Assembly (NCBI RefSeq): GCF_026230105.1
Contig: NC_079478.1
Span: 23,265,653 to 23,329,652 of the forward strand
DNA length: 64,000 bases
Reading direction: 5' to 3'
Source of the DNA: Diorhabda sublineata
Lineage: Eukaryota; Arthropoda; Insecta; Coleoptera; Chrysomelidae
Part shown: positions 46,900 through 60,823 of the stretch, one piece after another
How positions within the stretch are numbered: position 1 is the first letter of the stretch
Layout: each line of letters starts with the position of its first letter
The notes under the pieces: generated by a model
What the model was told of the DNA's origin: nothing
Database searches by the model: none
What the model saw: the letters and a program-made list of their open reading frames with translations, nothing else
Made by a program: the position numbers and the translations under genes

Positions 46900-49170
46900 A
46901 TGATTTTAACAATAAATATCAATTAACAGATATCGGATCTTATTTTGTTTATTTTGAACACAAAGAAAATCAATTGGGTAGATTATTTCCGATTCGAACA
47001 TTATCTTTTTAAATATAATGAATTTCGTAATAATGTTACCGATATTACTTCCGCTGGAAGATATAGGGTAAAAGTGATTTTTGAAAATTTTTCAATTGCT
47101 AACATTCTAGTTCATTCATTTTTTACGCAAAAAATGTTTGATACTTTCTTTGATGAATAATATTTACTTAATAATATTAAAGTCATAAAAAAGTTGTAAA
47201 CGTTAAAAGTATGCTTAGAAAAATAAAAAACCCTGACAATACCACAAAATTAGTACCGCAACAGTTGATTATCGTGTCATTTTTAGGAAACATTCTACCC
47301 AATGAGGTACAAATTAATTTGTGTAATTTAGAGGTTGAACCATACATTTACCTAGTTGTGGAATGTTTTAAATGCATGATATATGGCCACACTACAAAAT
47401 TATACTAAAGCTTTGAAAAATGTAGAAAATGTGGAGAAAAAGAAGAAATCACGATTGTAATACTGATTCAGAATATTGCATCTATTGTAAAAAATATGAC
47501 CAGAACTCTTTAATCAAAAAATGTCCAAGTTACAAATTCCAACTAGATATTGAAAAACAATATCCGCTCGAAACATCTCATTAAAAGAATGAGACGCACC
47601 TCCCAAAAAAATTCTTTCGCAACCCTTACCAAGCACAACGTATCGTGCTCAATCTCAGCCATTACGGCCAACCTATATCGTGACAACTTAATACAACAAA
47701 AAGAAAAGCTAATTACCGAAATTAATTCTTCAGAAACTAAATTTATACTTTACCCTAAACATTTTCAAAACCAAGTCAAAGCCTTGGAAGAAATTAAAAA
47801 TCCAGTCCTATTGTGAGTGGAAAGTTACAACTGAGACACTTTGTTCAGACCATTTTTATTATATATTTTTAATAGATATTAACGTAAAATCAACTGTTCC
47901 TCTTGCTAATATCTTAACTGCAAACAAATTCAATAAAATATAAGAGGATCAATGCTCTATACAAAAATCAGAATCCTTCATAAATAAAATTACAAATGCT
48001 GCAGATATAGCAATTTCTACTAAAAAATCTTTTATACCTCGGATTGTAAAGCCAGTTTGGTGGAAACATAATTGCACAGAGGCAGTGAAAAAAGAAAAAC
48101 TGCGTTAATGCACTACAAAAGAACATCTAATTATGCCAATTATCTGATCTATAAAAAAGTCGACACAGTGGCCTTGACTTTTAAAAAAGCCAGTCATGAA
48201 AATTGGGTATTTATTAGTTCAATAAACAAAAATACACCACAAAGTACGATATGGAATTTTATTAAAAAAATCAATAATAAAAGTTTTCAAAATAGTAGAT
48301 CTAGGATTCCACCTAATTTACTTGAGGAAATATCTAGCACTATCTGCCTTTCGACAGCAATAAACATTTTTGTCTTTCAGCAATAAAACAATTCTATATC
48401 AGTATATAATCTTACTGATAACTTCAGTCTAGATGAACTATGGCCAGCAATAACATCACATAAAAGCGCAGCTCTTGGGAAAGATAATATAACCTACAAG
48501 ATGATAAATTACCTGCAAGATATTGCAAAAATAGAGCTTTTACAAATATATAATGATTGGTGGTCTAGTAACCATTATTCCAATCTAAATAAAAATGTTG
48601 TTATTAAACTGTTACCAAAAATTTAATAAAAACAAGGCAACTTCATCAGCATATCAACCTATTTCGTTATTTTCCACTTTGACAAAAACGAATGATAAAA
48701 GCAGGACTAAAATGGTATACTAGCATAACAATGTTATTCCTCAATCACAGTATGAATATCGTAAAGGTCAAGGTACAACAGATGCAATCACTCAGCTTGT
48801 CAGTCATATACAATTGAATTTTTCTGAAAATAAGTGTCTTGCCTTCTTATCACATTAAATGTACCTATGATGCTGTGGACCTAAACATATTATAAAAAAA
48901 TTAAGCCGAGATTTGGTAAAAAAATAGCAACCAACATTTTTAGCGTATTTTCAAATCGAGTAATTTATCTTTCAGATCATAACAATAATTTACAAGGTCC
49001 AAGATTTTTGTCACAAGGTCTTCCTTAAGGTTCTGTGTTCTGAGTTCATTTCTATTTAATTTATATACAGCAAAATCGCATAACATCGGAGGTAATAAAT
49101 GTCACGCTATTTAATACGCAGATGATTTTGTGTTTTACACGATTCAAGATTTATATAAGTGTCTTTATAG
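46900..49170 (+). pseudogene. Decayed LINE (ORF1 zinc knuckle, linker, RT)
   Basis: VECFKCMIYGHTTKLY (47360-47405) is a CCHC zinc knuckle of a LINE ORF1 with the last Cys changed, followed by a second CRKCG. Then KPVWWKHNCTEAVKKEK (48050), YKRTSNYANYLIYKKV, and RT text DELWPAITSHKSAALGKDNI (48430), RKGQGTTDAITQLV (48760) and a VCSEF/ADD region near 49110 (frame broken). Jockey/I-type order. Many stops. Confidence 0.65.
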
Positions 49171-49259
49171 TCCAAGATCCCAGGACCCCCAGACATTACT
49201 TATTTCCTGAGTAAAAAAATATATGGCATAAAGTAGTTTAGTTTATACTAAAAACGTAC

Positions 49260-51305
49260 GCATGCTCGCTAGCTTGGATCGAGGGCCAACATTCCAAAAC
49301 TCTATTGATCTCCCAAATTCTTCAGTATTGACATCATTACCAAACGTTTCGCTTGTCGATCTGTTGAATGAAGATTCTATCAGATTCAAGTGATGATTAT
49401 GTACCTCAATCAGATTATATCTTCCACTGATTGTACCATTTCCGAAGTAACAAATAATAAAACGAACAATTCCAGTACATTATCTGAAAGTATTCTTACC
49501 GAAAACGTGCAACAGTTAATTGATGAAAGCATACAGATCAATACTACTGATACCACTGAGGTTAGATCTATTATTCCTGGGCATCAAAACTATAAACGCA
49601 AACGGAGAGGTCAAGCTGATCCTAGTGAATGAGAAAAAATATAAGAAAAAATAAACGACAAAAGGGAGAGCCTTACCAATCAGTTAAGGGTGGCATGATA
49701 CCTGGAAAATCATTATTGAAAAGTAAATGTATGGGAACTAAAATGTACTGATAATTTTAGCGAGGATGATAGGCTAGACATTTTTTCCTCTTTTTGGAAC
49801 ATTAATAGCAGTGACCAGATGAGACAGTACATTGTATGGAATGGAAAGAAAAACAGAAGGAAGATGACAAACAATTTTTTCTTGAAAAAAACTGAATTAT
49901 CAGAAAAGTTAAAAGTATGCCAAAAATTTTATTATCAACGTTGAATGTTTCGGAAACATACATCAGAAATTGTTTAAAGAAATCCAGTGAAACTGATGTC
50001 GTAGAAACTGACCAGAAAGGCCATCACACACCACATAATAAAAAATCAGAAGAAATAACACAATTCATACGAGACCATGTTAATTCTTTTCCGCGAACAC
50101 CGGCCCACTACGTGAGATAAAAGTCTAAGAAAGAATACCTAGACCAAGACTTGAACGTGACCAAAATGTACAAACTTTACAAAAGTAAATGCGAAGACGA
50201 GGATAGAGAGCGAGTGGACATATCATACTATCGTCAGATTATTAACACAGAATTCAATATCGGTTTCCATAAACCACGCAAAGATGTATGTGACAAGTAT
50301 TTCATTTTTAATAATTTAAGTGAAGATAAAGATAAAGAAAAAACAGAATACGAAGAGCATTTAAAAAGAAAAGTCACTGCCCGAAAACACCGTGTTGAAG
50401 CAAAAATGTTGGCCGAGTCTGGAGAAATGCACTTCGTTGAATATGACTTGGAGGCAATATGTAACTGTCCATCTTCATCGTCAAAATTGATTTATTATAA
50501 ACACAGAATTCCAGTTTATAATTTTACTATGTTAGACTTTGACAAGGAAAAGCGCAGAGTCTACTTTTACTCTTGTCTTGAAGGTATTGAACGAAAAGGA
50601 GCCATTGAGATTGGAACATGCCTAATGAAATACCTCAAAAATAAATCCGATGGTAAGCCAGTCACTTTTGTGTCAGATACTTGTGCTAATCAATGTAGAA
50701 ACATGTACATTTCTGCTCTCTTACTATTTTGTTTTAAAGCTTACGATATTCCAGAAATCAATCAAAAATATTTTGAGCTTGGACATAGCCAAATGGAAGC
50801 AGATAATATACATGCCACAATCAAACAGGCTAAAAAAAATATTCCAATCTTTCACCCTTCCGGATTTTATACTGTTATAAGGAAAACTTCTCGAAAATCT
50901 CCGTATGAAGTCTTCGAAATGGAAAGGAAAATTGACATAAAAGATTTAAAAATACCTTAATCTAGAATGCCAAAATAGATTGTGAAAAAAACCGTATAAA
51001 CTGGCTTAAAATTAAGTGGTTCCAGTATAGAAAGGAAGACAATAAACATATTTATTTCAAATATGACTATGATGACTCTGATTTTAAGAAAATAAAAGTA
51101 CTAAGAAGAGGCAAGATGGTGGCTTTAGACAAAATTGTACTGAAAAAGGCGTATTATGGACCATTACCTATTTCAGCAGAAAAGTATGCTGACCTGCAAG
51201 ATTTATGTAGACAGGGAATCATTCCTACACATTATCACGATTCTTATCGTAGTTTTAAAGTTGGTTCGACGGATGATGAAGATATTGGTGAAAATACGTA
51301 GGCAC
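49260..51305 (+). pseudogene. Unclassified transposase-like protein, nearly full length
   Basis: A 269-codon open frame (50151-50960) is the core; upstream frames (49390-49632, 49760-49915, 49917-50120) and a downstream one (51116-51301) belong to the same protein, broken by four or so stops or shifts. Motifs: DRLDIFSSFWNINSSDQMRQ, then LNVSETYIRNCLKK, HVNSFPRTPAHYVR, FVSDTCANQCRNMYISALLL (Asp-Cys-Asn-rich, DDE-type second acidic box), ELGHSQMEADNIHATI, and a C-terminal LKKAYYGPLPISAEKYADLQ DLCRQGIIP. This wording is frequent in insect genomes as multi-copy ORFs with a DSC.GQNRN box. I recall the type but cannot assign the superfamily. A C-terminal relative lies at 60990-61345. Confidence 0.6.
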
Positions 51306-52200
51306 CACTTTAAAACTACTTTCACAAACTTTTTAATATTATTACTGCGCCAGTTTTAATTGAATAAACATTTTTAAATGTAATCAATTATTTTATTTTA
51401 TCTTCCCAAATAACGTATTATCTAATCTAATTAGCTAAGTTAATCTTTTTGAAAATAATAAGAGCCAGAAAAACGTAAGCCTGACACTTTTTGGAAAACG
51501 ATAAATATTTCATATACATAATTGACAAGATAATTAAAAGTTTTTTTTGCTATTTTAACTCTAATTACTGGTCCATACTAAAGATTTTTTCTTTTCTCGA
51601 TTAGCTGTTATATAATGTATAATAAAGTACTTCAAAATAGTGATATTTGCACAATTTTTTATCTCTCCTGTAAAGTTGTCAAAATGTCAATACGTTTGTT
51701 TGGCTTTTATGGGATGTTATAGTAGCGAATATAGAACGTCTGTCCAAACCTGATATGTCCAAAGTTCACATTACAGATGAAGTAATAACTTGATAAGTAG
51801 ACATACCCAGGCACGCCTCTGAACAAATAGTTCAAAATAACAAATTTTTAAGATGTCAAGATTTGATATGTCAACGTTTCTAATTTTTCCACTTTTAAAC
51901 ATCGGCTTATTTTTGTCTATTAAAGAAAGAATAACTTGATATGTTGATATATCATGTTATGCCTTCTTTAAAAATATCCTCTATTCTATAATGAATTTAT
52001 ACCGAAACTGCTATGTCAACATATCACGTTTTGCTGTCTTAGAAAAGATAAATAAACTGGAGTAACGCCAATAGGCAAACTGTGATATATTGTCATATCG
52101 TGTTTTACCAACCTGCAATATTGAGGTTTTTTGAGGTTAGGTATGTGTAATATCATTTGCAGTTGTGTCTTTTAGTTGAAAACAAAGTGTTTTATGTACC
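51306..52200. other. Intergenic, nothing recognised
   Basis: AT-rich; contains repeated short text TGATATGT(C/T)AA and CATATCA at 51755-52110 (for example CTTGATATGTTGATATATCATG), but no gene. Confidence 0.4.
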
Positions 52201-52205
52201 AACAA

Positions 52206-52477
52206 TGCCTTATCCTTGTACTACGTGTAATAAAATATGTAACACTCGAAGTGAACTGTTTGGACAATTTGGAACATGTGTAGATAATCTCCTACAGTGT
52301 GATTTACGTGATTCCATTGAACGTGAGGTTACAGTTACTAATAATGACTGTTCGTTTAATGAACAAATTTCACCTGCTACTATAGCATCTGTTCCTGATG
52401 TTTCATTGATGTGTAAACTTTCAACTAGTAGCATAACCGTAACATGTGAACCCCGAGGAAATATTACAATTTTATAA
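52206..52477 (+). other. Small ORF with a degenerate zinc-finger start
   Basis: MPYPCTTCNKICNTRSELFG then QFGTC is like a C2H2 finger (C-x2-C-x12-H...C) in which the His is replaced by Gln/Gly. Such fingers start the protein of several non-LTR and DNA elements, but no following domain was recognised in the 90-codon frame. It ends at 52477. Confidence 0.3.
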
Positions 52478-52849
52478 TCTGTAGTCTCATTAGTGTAATA
52501 TAGACTTAATTTCGCTAAAACTAATAAAAAAGTTAATCAAAACTAACATTGTTGTATCGTTGTAAGACAGTTTCGATGAAAACAGTGATGAATCTCAGAT
52601 GCAGACCCACAATGGACTCCATCGCTTGAAAACCATTCTAGGAAAAGAAAGCTATTTTATCAGCAGGAAACGACACGATCGGAAGTGATACTGAAGGTTG
52701 TGTATGATTTATGCAAAAAATGACAACTTTTACTATTTTTATATTTATTTTTCAGATGAAGCTGTGATTGATAATGAATTTGATATAGCTAGCAGTAAGC
52801 AAATGATCAGCATCAAAGTAGCAAAAAGAAAGTACGTAAAACCACAATA

Positions 52850-54700
52850 ACTAAGTCTGCTCCTTCTAAACCCAAGCGTTGGTAACGTTGCTAAAATTGC
52901 ACCAGTAAATAAAATTAACCCTAGAAAGTGCCCTTGGATGACACATAATATCAAACAGATACAACAAAAGAAAGATAGAGCCTACAAAAATTTTGATTTA
53001 CAAAACTAAACACAGACTGGGAATGCTATAAAAAAATATAGAAATGAAGTTGTGTCAACGATTAGAAAAAACAAAACACGACATTATGAACAAAATATTG
53101 ACAACTGTAAAGGGGAGAGCAAAAGGTTGTGGAGAACGCTGAAGGTATTAACTGGAACAAAGAAACAATCTACTGATTCCATGGAAATAGATTTTGAGCA
53201 GTACAACAGCTCTGTAGAGGAAAACTTCAATGAATTCTTTTCAGACTCGTTGCATGAAGTTTCAGAGAGTATAGAGTATGAAAATTGGGAAGGCCAAGAT
53301 TCTAATACCGAAACAAACTTTTCCCATTTTTAGACCATAAATTTGTCTCAGTTAAGAAAATTTATATATGCCTTAAAAAATAAAGGTTCGAGCGATGGCA
53401 GCTTAAATATTCAACTAGTAAAGTAATTATTCTGTGTAATTGGATATCCCCTTCTGTACTTGATTAATGCCTAAATCACCACCGGAAAAATACCACGTGA
53501 CCTAAAAACTAATGTGATAACACCTATCCCAAAAATAAATAAACTAAAGAAACCTTCAGAGTTTAGGCCTATTAATCTTTTACCAGATGTAAATAAGATT
53601 ATTGAAACCATCATCTGTAATCAACTTAGGGAGTACTTCGAAAAAAGTAACTTATTGTTTATGGGTCGGGCTTTAGAAGTCAGCATTCCTGTGAGTCAGC
53701 GATTCAGTACGTGTGTGCAAATTGGCGAGAAAAAATAAACATTGTCGAATTCTTATAAGAAAACTGGAACACTATGGTGTGAATAAATGTGGTTTAAGTT
53801 GGATTAATAACTATTTAGAAAACAGATTTCATAAAACAACAATATCAGGCAGGGTAAGAAAAGTGTGCTGGGTGTACCCCAGGGAAGTGTCCTGGGACCA
53901 CTTTTGTTTATAATATATATTAATGATCTTCATATGACTTTAAAAAATTGTTTCATTAATTTATTTGCTGATGATATCCTTCAACTCTTCAAAAACAAAA
54001 TGTATGGTGGTGGACTCGGCTATAAATTGTAAAAAATTTTATAATCTAAATTTTTCTTTATCCATAAACAGTGTGCCTATAGAATTTGTAAACGAAATTA
54101 AATATTTGGGTGTCATTTTAGATCCACAATTAAATTTTTCAATTCATGTTGATTATTTATGTAAGAAATTAGGTAAAAAAATAGGGTATTTCAGTAGAAT
54201 ATCTCATTGTGTTTCTGAATGGACCAGAATGATGATATATAAAACCATAATTTTGCCTCACTTTACATATTGTAGCTCAGTATTAATTTCTTGCAACAAG
54301 GAAGAGGTGCCTAAATTACAAATACAACAGAACAAAATCATGCGTATTTTGTTAAATTGTAGTAAATATACACCAATTGATTACATGCTTGAAACTCAAA
54401 ATTGGTTAACTATTGAGCAGAACATTAAAAGAACGAATCTCCTTCTAATATATAAAATTGAACATAACCTAATGCCAGAGTATTTAAATGCACGCTTAAA
54501 GAAACGACTGCAGTTTCATAATTATAATGTTAGACCCAAACAAAACTATAATCTTGACATTGTACGAACCCCAGCATTCCAAAAATACTGTTTTATGAAG
54601 GGCTTCACTCTTTTAATGAATTGAGTGATAATATTAAAAATGTACCAAATGTATATAAATTTAGTAAACGGCTGTTTACGTATTTGCACAATCAAAGTTG
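52850..54700 (+). pseudogene. LINE pol fragment with RT (Jockey/CR1-like), broken
   Basis: Linker text RKCPWMTHNIKQIQQKKDRA, then KLKKPSEFRPINLLPDVNKI (53545), LGVPQGSVLGPLLFIIYIND (about 53868), the catalytic FADD (53967) and the post-RT region with a 219-codon frame (53965-54624: YLGVILDPQLNF, PHFTYCSSVLISCNKEEV, WLTIEQNIKRTNLLL). The end reads PNVYKFSKRLFTYLHNQS*. About five stops or shifts. The 3' end is followed by AATAAAGATATATTTATTTC (54751). Confidence 0.8.
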
Positions 54701-54759
54701 ATTTGTAATGTTTCTAATTTAGAGATCAGTAGCCAAGTGCTAAAAAAATAAAGATATAT

Positions 54760-55229
54760 TTATTTCGAACCCTAAATCTTATTGGCGACAGAAAAGGTCG
54801 GAAGATCTGTGCAAAAAATCTTCAAGTATCTAAGTCATATGTCAGTATTCTTGGAGTAAATCCTTTAAAAAAGAAGGATCTTCTATCATTATTAACCTAA
54901 ATAGATAAGGAGTTCCATAATTGTTACAAAAAGCTGTCAACAACCTCAAAAGTGTTGGAGTTCAATGAGCTAAGCAATGCACAGGACAACTAAGAGATTG
55001 AAACTCAGTAGGTTAATGGTTGTTAAGCTACTGAACTTTTTGTTCTAACTACTTATTGTGTCTATAAACAAAGTGTATTTATTGAAATTGTATTTTTGTT
55101 CCAATTATATTGATATCAAACTTAAAAATGTAGATATTTGCAAAAATCACAAGCTTTTTTTGGATGAAGTGTTATCATTAGCACTAGTTAAAAAAACATG
55201 GACAGCAAATGGTGGCAAAACCTGTTTTG
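54760..55229. other. Intergenic, nothing recognised
   Basis: No supported feature. Confidence 0.4.
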
Positions 55230-56062
55230 TTCAATAATCCAATATTGTGCTATGTTTCACTTTCATACTTTATAACTGCCAATATTCGGTATTTAACCTT
55301 TTGAAATAGTGATTGTGTTTATTCCCACAACCTGTTTTATGCATTATCCATTTCTGTAATTAAGAAATTAAGGAAGTTCCATTTCAGCAGGACGCAAATT
55401 TATGTATTCTTGACATATGATATAAAATGTTTCTGGTATTACATTTGAACGTCTCGTTTTAGTTTTAGAATCTGGAATATCAATTTAAAGGATTTTCCTT
55501 TGTCTTGAATGTGTTCCATTTTTATATTTCTAAGTTCTGGTTTACGGCAAGCCCCTCTTAATCCAATGATGAGGATAAGCTGAAAAAAAACTCATTTTTA
55601 TGTAATGATAATTATATAACATTTTAATTGTTTACCTTTGACAACAAATGTTTATCATCTGAGGCATCTTTCAGAAACTTATTAATTTGTTCAGTAGAAA
55701 GGATTTTCGATTTTTTACTTCTAAAAGCATCCGATTTCCGCTTCAGGAGGGCGATTAGTTTTGGATAATTTGCTAAGTTAATGTTATTATTGTTTAGTGT
55801 AGTTCTTAGCATCGAATAAATGGCCCATAGAGAAAATGGCTTCATAATTTTTGATATTTCTTCAAAATACGCAAGTAAAACATTAAAGTAAAGGATTTAA
55901 GGTTATGCATGTGTCGCTAATCCATACATTTTTGATAGGTAATTTCGTACCTTTTTTTGGATTTTAGCGGAACAAATTATGTGTGGCAGCTTGAGCTTTT
56001 TCTAAAATATCCGATGGAGTTCTCATAATTTCATCACTTTCACTACTATCTGACATATTCAT
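55230..56062 (-). pseudogene. Crypton-type tyrosine recombinase element, two coding blocks
   Basis: Minus strand. It starts at ATG 56062 (MNMSDSSESDEIMRTPSDIL EKAQAATHNLFR) and hits a stop near 55978. Next comes VLLAYFEEISKIMKPFSLWA then IYSMLRTTLNNNNINLANYP, LKRKSDAFRSKKSKILSTEQ, and ASDDKHLLSK. A 56-base intron (55580-55635; GTAAAC...TTTTCAG) splices in frame to LILIIGLRGACRKPELRNIK (first catalytic Arg), IPDSKTKTRRSN, and later RNGKCIKQVVGINTI in broken frames. This protein type (DUF3504/tyrosine recombinase-like) is common in insect Cryptons. Several stops. Confidence 0.7.
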
Positions 56063-56069
56063 AGATAAA

Positions 56070-57149
56070 GTTGAGAAAATGTTCGGATACAATCATATTT
56101 GTGTTCAAGAAATTGACAACATAAATGACATGTCATTTATTTTCATATCAGCCTACTTAAGAAATCATGTCCTATTTTTTAAAGAAAACTGAATAATGTG
56201 TTGCCTACATTTAGGGGCATCTTTCATTCTTAAATACACCTATATCTAGATATCTTGCACGTGTATGTTATGAAATCTCATTACATGCATGTTATAGAAT
56301 GTCATTTACAAGGAATGTTGACAGTGTGATTTTTGACGTTTACAGACATGGGCGTAGAAAAAAAAATAAAATACATCTGTTCGTGTGAATTGTATCATTT
56401 ATTCAAACAAAAGATAACGAAATGAACAATATAAATCTCAACATGTATAACCTTCACTTAACGTTATGATATAAACAGAAGTATATCTTAGTCTTAGAAC
56501 CTAGAAGCTTGAATGCATGTGCGTTTATGAAAAAAGAAAGAAATTATCATTGAATATCAAAACAGAAATAATTTGTAGTTAATGATATACACAAATTCCT
56601 TTTTTATTAGATTAGATTGTCAAATCACAGATCATAATAGTATCTATTAAATATTATGTGTTGATAATTTGTTTTGAGGAATATTTAAAATATTTTAAAA
56701 TAACTCAAATTGCACATTCTAGTCTTATTTTATTGATATAACTAGTAGTCTTTCCAACCAAGAGATAGCGCGACATTCTAAAAGTGTCAATTGTATTAGG
56801 ATTAAAATGTAGAACTGTTAGTTATGTTTATGTATATGTTTCGATCCTTTTGTATGAAATCTCAGATAATTTCAACTCACCTAAGTGTAGCTCAGTTCTA
56901 GTTCTAGTTTCCATTTAATTTTACTCAAATCAGATATTTACCTCCCCTCTTACCAATGCAGCACGAACTTTTGTTTTACGGAAATAACTTAATTCAGTTA
57001 TTTGGCGAATTATTGGAAAGTTTGAGGGTATATTTACGTGTTTTTTGATTAGTGTCTAGTGAGCCCTGTTATTGAATGATGAATAAATATAACAGATTCG
57101 ATTCTTTCTTAAAACATAAAGTACTACTTTTGTTCTAAGGGATGTGTAC

Positions 57150-57150
<1 letters not shown>
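56070..57150. other. Intergenic between gene 1 side and PCBD, nothing recognised
   Basis: AT-rich sequence without recognised gene. It is followed by the (TA)n tract at 57154. Confidence 0.4.
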
Positions 57151-57153
<3 letters not shown>

Positions 57154-57218
<65 letters not shown>

Positions 57219-57221
57219 TAT
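57154..57221. repeat. (TA)n microsatellite
   Basis: TA repeat with one C interruption (57212), about 760 bases upstream of the PCBD start. Confidence 0.95.
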
Positions 57222-57981
57222 TATAGTTTAAAGGGGAAGGAATTACAATATATTATTTTCTCTCTGGTTCTATATACCTAATGCAGGATACACAGAATGA
57301 GAATGCACAGAACGGAGCTGAAACCTTGGAGAATAGAGAAATCGTTGTCATTCTGTCTTCCTTAGTCAGAACAGCTTTCACTATAAGAACTGCCCATATA
57401 GAAGTATTACATTTATATATCTTACATACTTTGTGTTTTCTTTGTTGTAAAGTGTACTCTTTTCATAGACCAATAAACATTCTATATGTTATAAAACATA
57501 AACTCTGCTTGTCTGCTTTCATCAATCATTTGATTTTAGGTTTACGTATTGGGTGGTGATAAGAATATTGATATTCTGGAACTTCTTCAACGTGTAAGAA
57601 GACCCTAAGCAGTAAGGGAAAGAGTCGATAATTTTGTTGTTCCTGAAAGGCTGTTAATTTTACACTAATGAAAAAATCACCAAGGTATACCCATAAATTG
57701 ACAAAATAACAAAAAAATGGTTACATTCTAAAGTTGACAAGTTGAAGGAGCTTTGCAACTTAAATTCTCCTAAATATATATTTCTACTTGACTTACAAAT
57801 AATTTTTTTCTTTGTCAGTCACTACAATTACAGTCATCGAAAACAATTACTAATTTCAATTTTTTGATACAGTGTACACTTTACTATCTTAGTTATATTG
57901 AACACTATCACGAATAATGATAACGATGTCAAAAATATTTCGTCATATTCTCTTATAATTAAAACTTGAAAAAAAAATAAA

Positions 57982-58137
57982 ATGACCAAGTTATTGATGA
58001 GCTTGAACAGATTTACTTATCCACAATTGAAAACTGGTCCATTGGAAAATTACTTTCAAACATTTGTGTGTTGCCACAATTTAACCTTGACAGAAGTGAA
58101 ATCTTTCTCGAGGACTATTAGAACAAAAGCGAAAATG
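57982..58137 (+). CDS. Pcd: PCBD exon 1 (N-terminal leader, 52 residues)
   Basis: MTKLLMSLNRFTYPQLKTGP through TIRTKAKM; donor GTAATT at 58138. No recognised domain. Confidence 0.8.
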
Positions 58138-60736
58138 GTAATTTGATTTTCAATAGTAAAAGCGTTTTAAAAGTTCTGATTTGTATAATTATTCTAGCAT
58201 ACAAAACTTAGTGCAGAAGAAAGGTATGCAATCTTAACACCATTAATTGAACAAGGGTGGAATCAACTAGAAGGTAGAGATGCAATCTACAAAGAATTTC
58301 TGTTCAAAGACTTCAATCAAGTAAGTGAAATGAAGACATATTTTACAATCGGATCTCATTCTATTCCAATTAGTATAAATATATTTTGAGGTAACCAGCT
58401 TTTTTAGGGATAATAATGTCCTATAATTATTTATACAGAATCATCAGATTGAAAATAACTTGCTTTATATGCTTTGAATTTGATTAATTATCACATTATA
58501 TTTATCACTTATATCTTATTCTTGTAATAAATTTATAGGTTATTTTAATTTCCATTGTACGTTCACAATTAGGTTTCAACTTTTATTTGAAATTACCTTC
58601 ATAGTTAGCTTTTGTAACTATTAATATTTATAATTAATATATTTCAAATTATCAAAACAATCTCTGTATTCGTCGATGGCCCAGTTACATTGATTAATTA
58701 AGAATTACAGAGTTTAAATTTTGTTTTGTTCTTTATTTTAAAATTCATTGTTATAGAAAACGTTAATATTTTATTTAGAGTTGATCCTCATATACAATTC
58801 ACTACTGAAAGAGACAATGCTGAAAATCTTTACCTTTTTGTGACACTACATTTATGAGAAACTAAGATAATAAAATTTTAATTGACTGGTGTAGGAAACC
58901 AATAAGCTTCGGAAGACATAAAACTAAGATTATTTTAATCAAATATATGAATAATAGTCCTTAAAATTTCGAATCCAATATTTCATTAAAAGAACCTCCA
59001 ATTTTATATAAAACATCTGATACTGACTTTGACATCAGGCGAAAAAACAATACTAGTTCCGAGTACTGTCTTACCGACTCAGTTTTGCTCCAGGGTGTTT
59101 CTATATTTGACTGACAACAGTGTACCTCAGAAAGATCTCAATAAATGATTCATTTTGATATAGGAATACAAACCCTTGCGGGGCCTAGCTGCTAAGATTA
59201 GGGGTGTTCAAAATTTTAAATCAAAATCAAAAATTTGTCATAAATCAAGAACGCCTTTAAATATTTTTTTTTCAAATTTGGTAACCAATATGCTCCTTAA
59301 TAAAGTAATTTTTTGACATAAACAAACTTTGGAAAAATTTAACCAGTGGCGCGCTGTCAGTGTTAGTTGTCACTTTTATACCCCTATTTTTTACGCCACT
59401 GGAGCACATTTTTATTTTTTTTTTGTTTTAAATTGCCCGATTATTTTTATTTAAAAAACTAATAACCTTTTATGGAACTAAAATGAACGGTGTTGGAGAA
59501 ATTTGCCTCTAAACAAAAGTCTGCAAGCACATAGGTAATTTACACATTAATTATTTATTCTAATCTCAAGTAAAAATGTATTATAATAATAACACAATTG
59601 GCAATGAAAATAAAATTAATGATAGCACAAATTAAATTTAAAAACACTTTATTACAACAATAAAAAAATTTACAAAGTTTTTCAAACTATTGACGCTTAC
59701 TTCAATACACCTACACCATTTTGTCATTGAAAAACGTGTCTTTGAGAATAAATCTGGATGGGATTGAAAGATCAGTTTTTCTCTAAAATGTCTATTTAAG
59801 CCATTTCTTGTCGCTGAAGCAAAAACAGCTGCCCCATCATGTTGACACCACATGTGTTGTCTAATAGTTAATGGTACATTCTCCAACAATTTAATTTGTG
59901 CTATTATTATTTTTATTGCCAATTTTGTTATTATTGTAATACATTTTTGTTTGAAATTGAGATTATGAATAATTTTTATTTGTTTTGAACTACTTACGCT
60001 TAATCTATATTTGAAATTAAATAAATAATTAATGAATTATTGCTTGCAGATTTTTGTTAAGAGGCAAATTTCTACAACACCGTTCATTTTAGCTCCATAG
60101 AAGGTTATTGGTTTTTTAATTAAAAATAATCAGGCAATTTAAAACAAAATTGAAAAAAGAATTTGCTCTAGTGGCATAAAAAATAGGTGCCAACTAACCT
60201 TGACAGCGCACCACCGGTATATCTAATGAAATAATTACATTATCATCAGGAATTCTTATATTTTCAATTTTTTCTTCAAAATCCCGTGTGATTTCAATAC
60301 ATATAGTATTAATTTGATATAAATTATTCTAGAAAATATTTTTCAAATAATTAGACAATGGGATGAGAGGAGTTTGACTGCTCGATACAATTGGTCATAT
60401 AGATATGCCAGGTTTGTGTAGACCTTATATTTTAAGGGTATGGCATTATAAATTTTCAATTTGCATCTGTTGGTAAAATAAACAATTGCTCTTCCCAGTA
60501 ACGAATTATTTATCATTATTTTGTTTTTGATAAAAATTCGTAGGATCCTGTTTTATTTGTTGTTTCATTATTTAATAATTTCATCATTTTATTATAATCT
60601 TCAGATTTCATAATATACATTTTATTAGATTTATTTGCTTTCAAAATTTTGGGATGTGTAATTTGTTTTTAGTCGAATTTTTCAAAGAAAAATTGTAGAT
60701 GTCTATATATATGTATGTATATATGTATGTATATAT

Positions 60737-60823
<87 letters not shown>

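Noticed and set aside
57281..57559. 92-codon ORF upstream of PCBD
   Set aside because: No conserved motif, no splice context and no link in phase to PCBD; it is likely chance.
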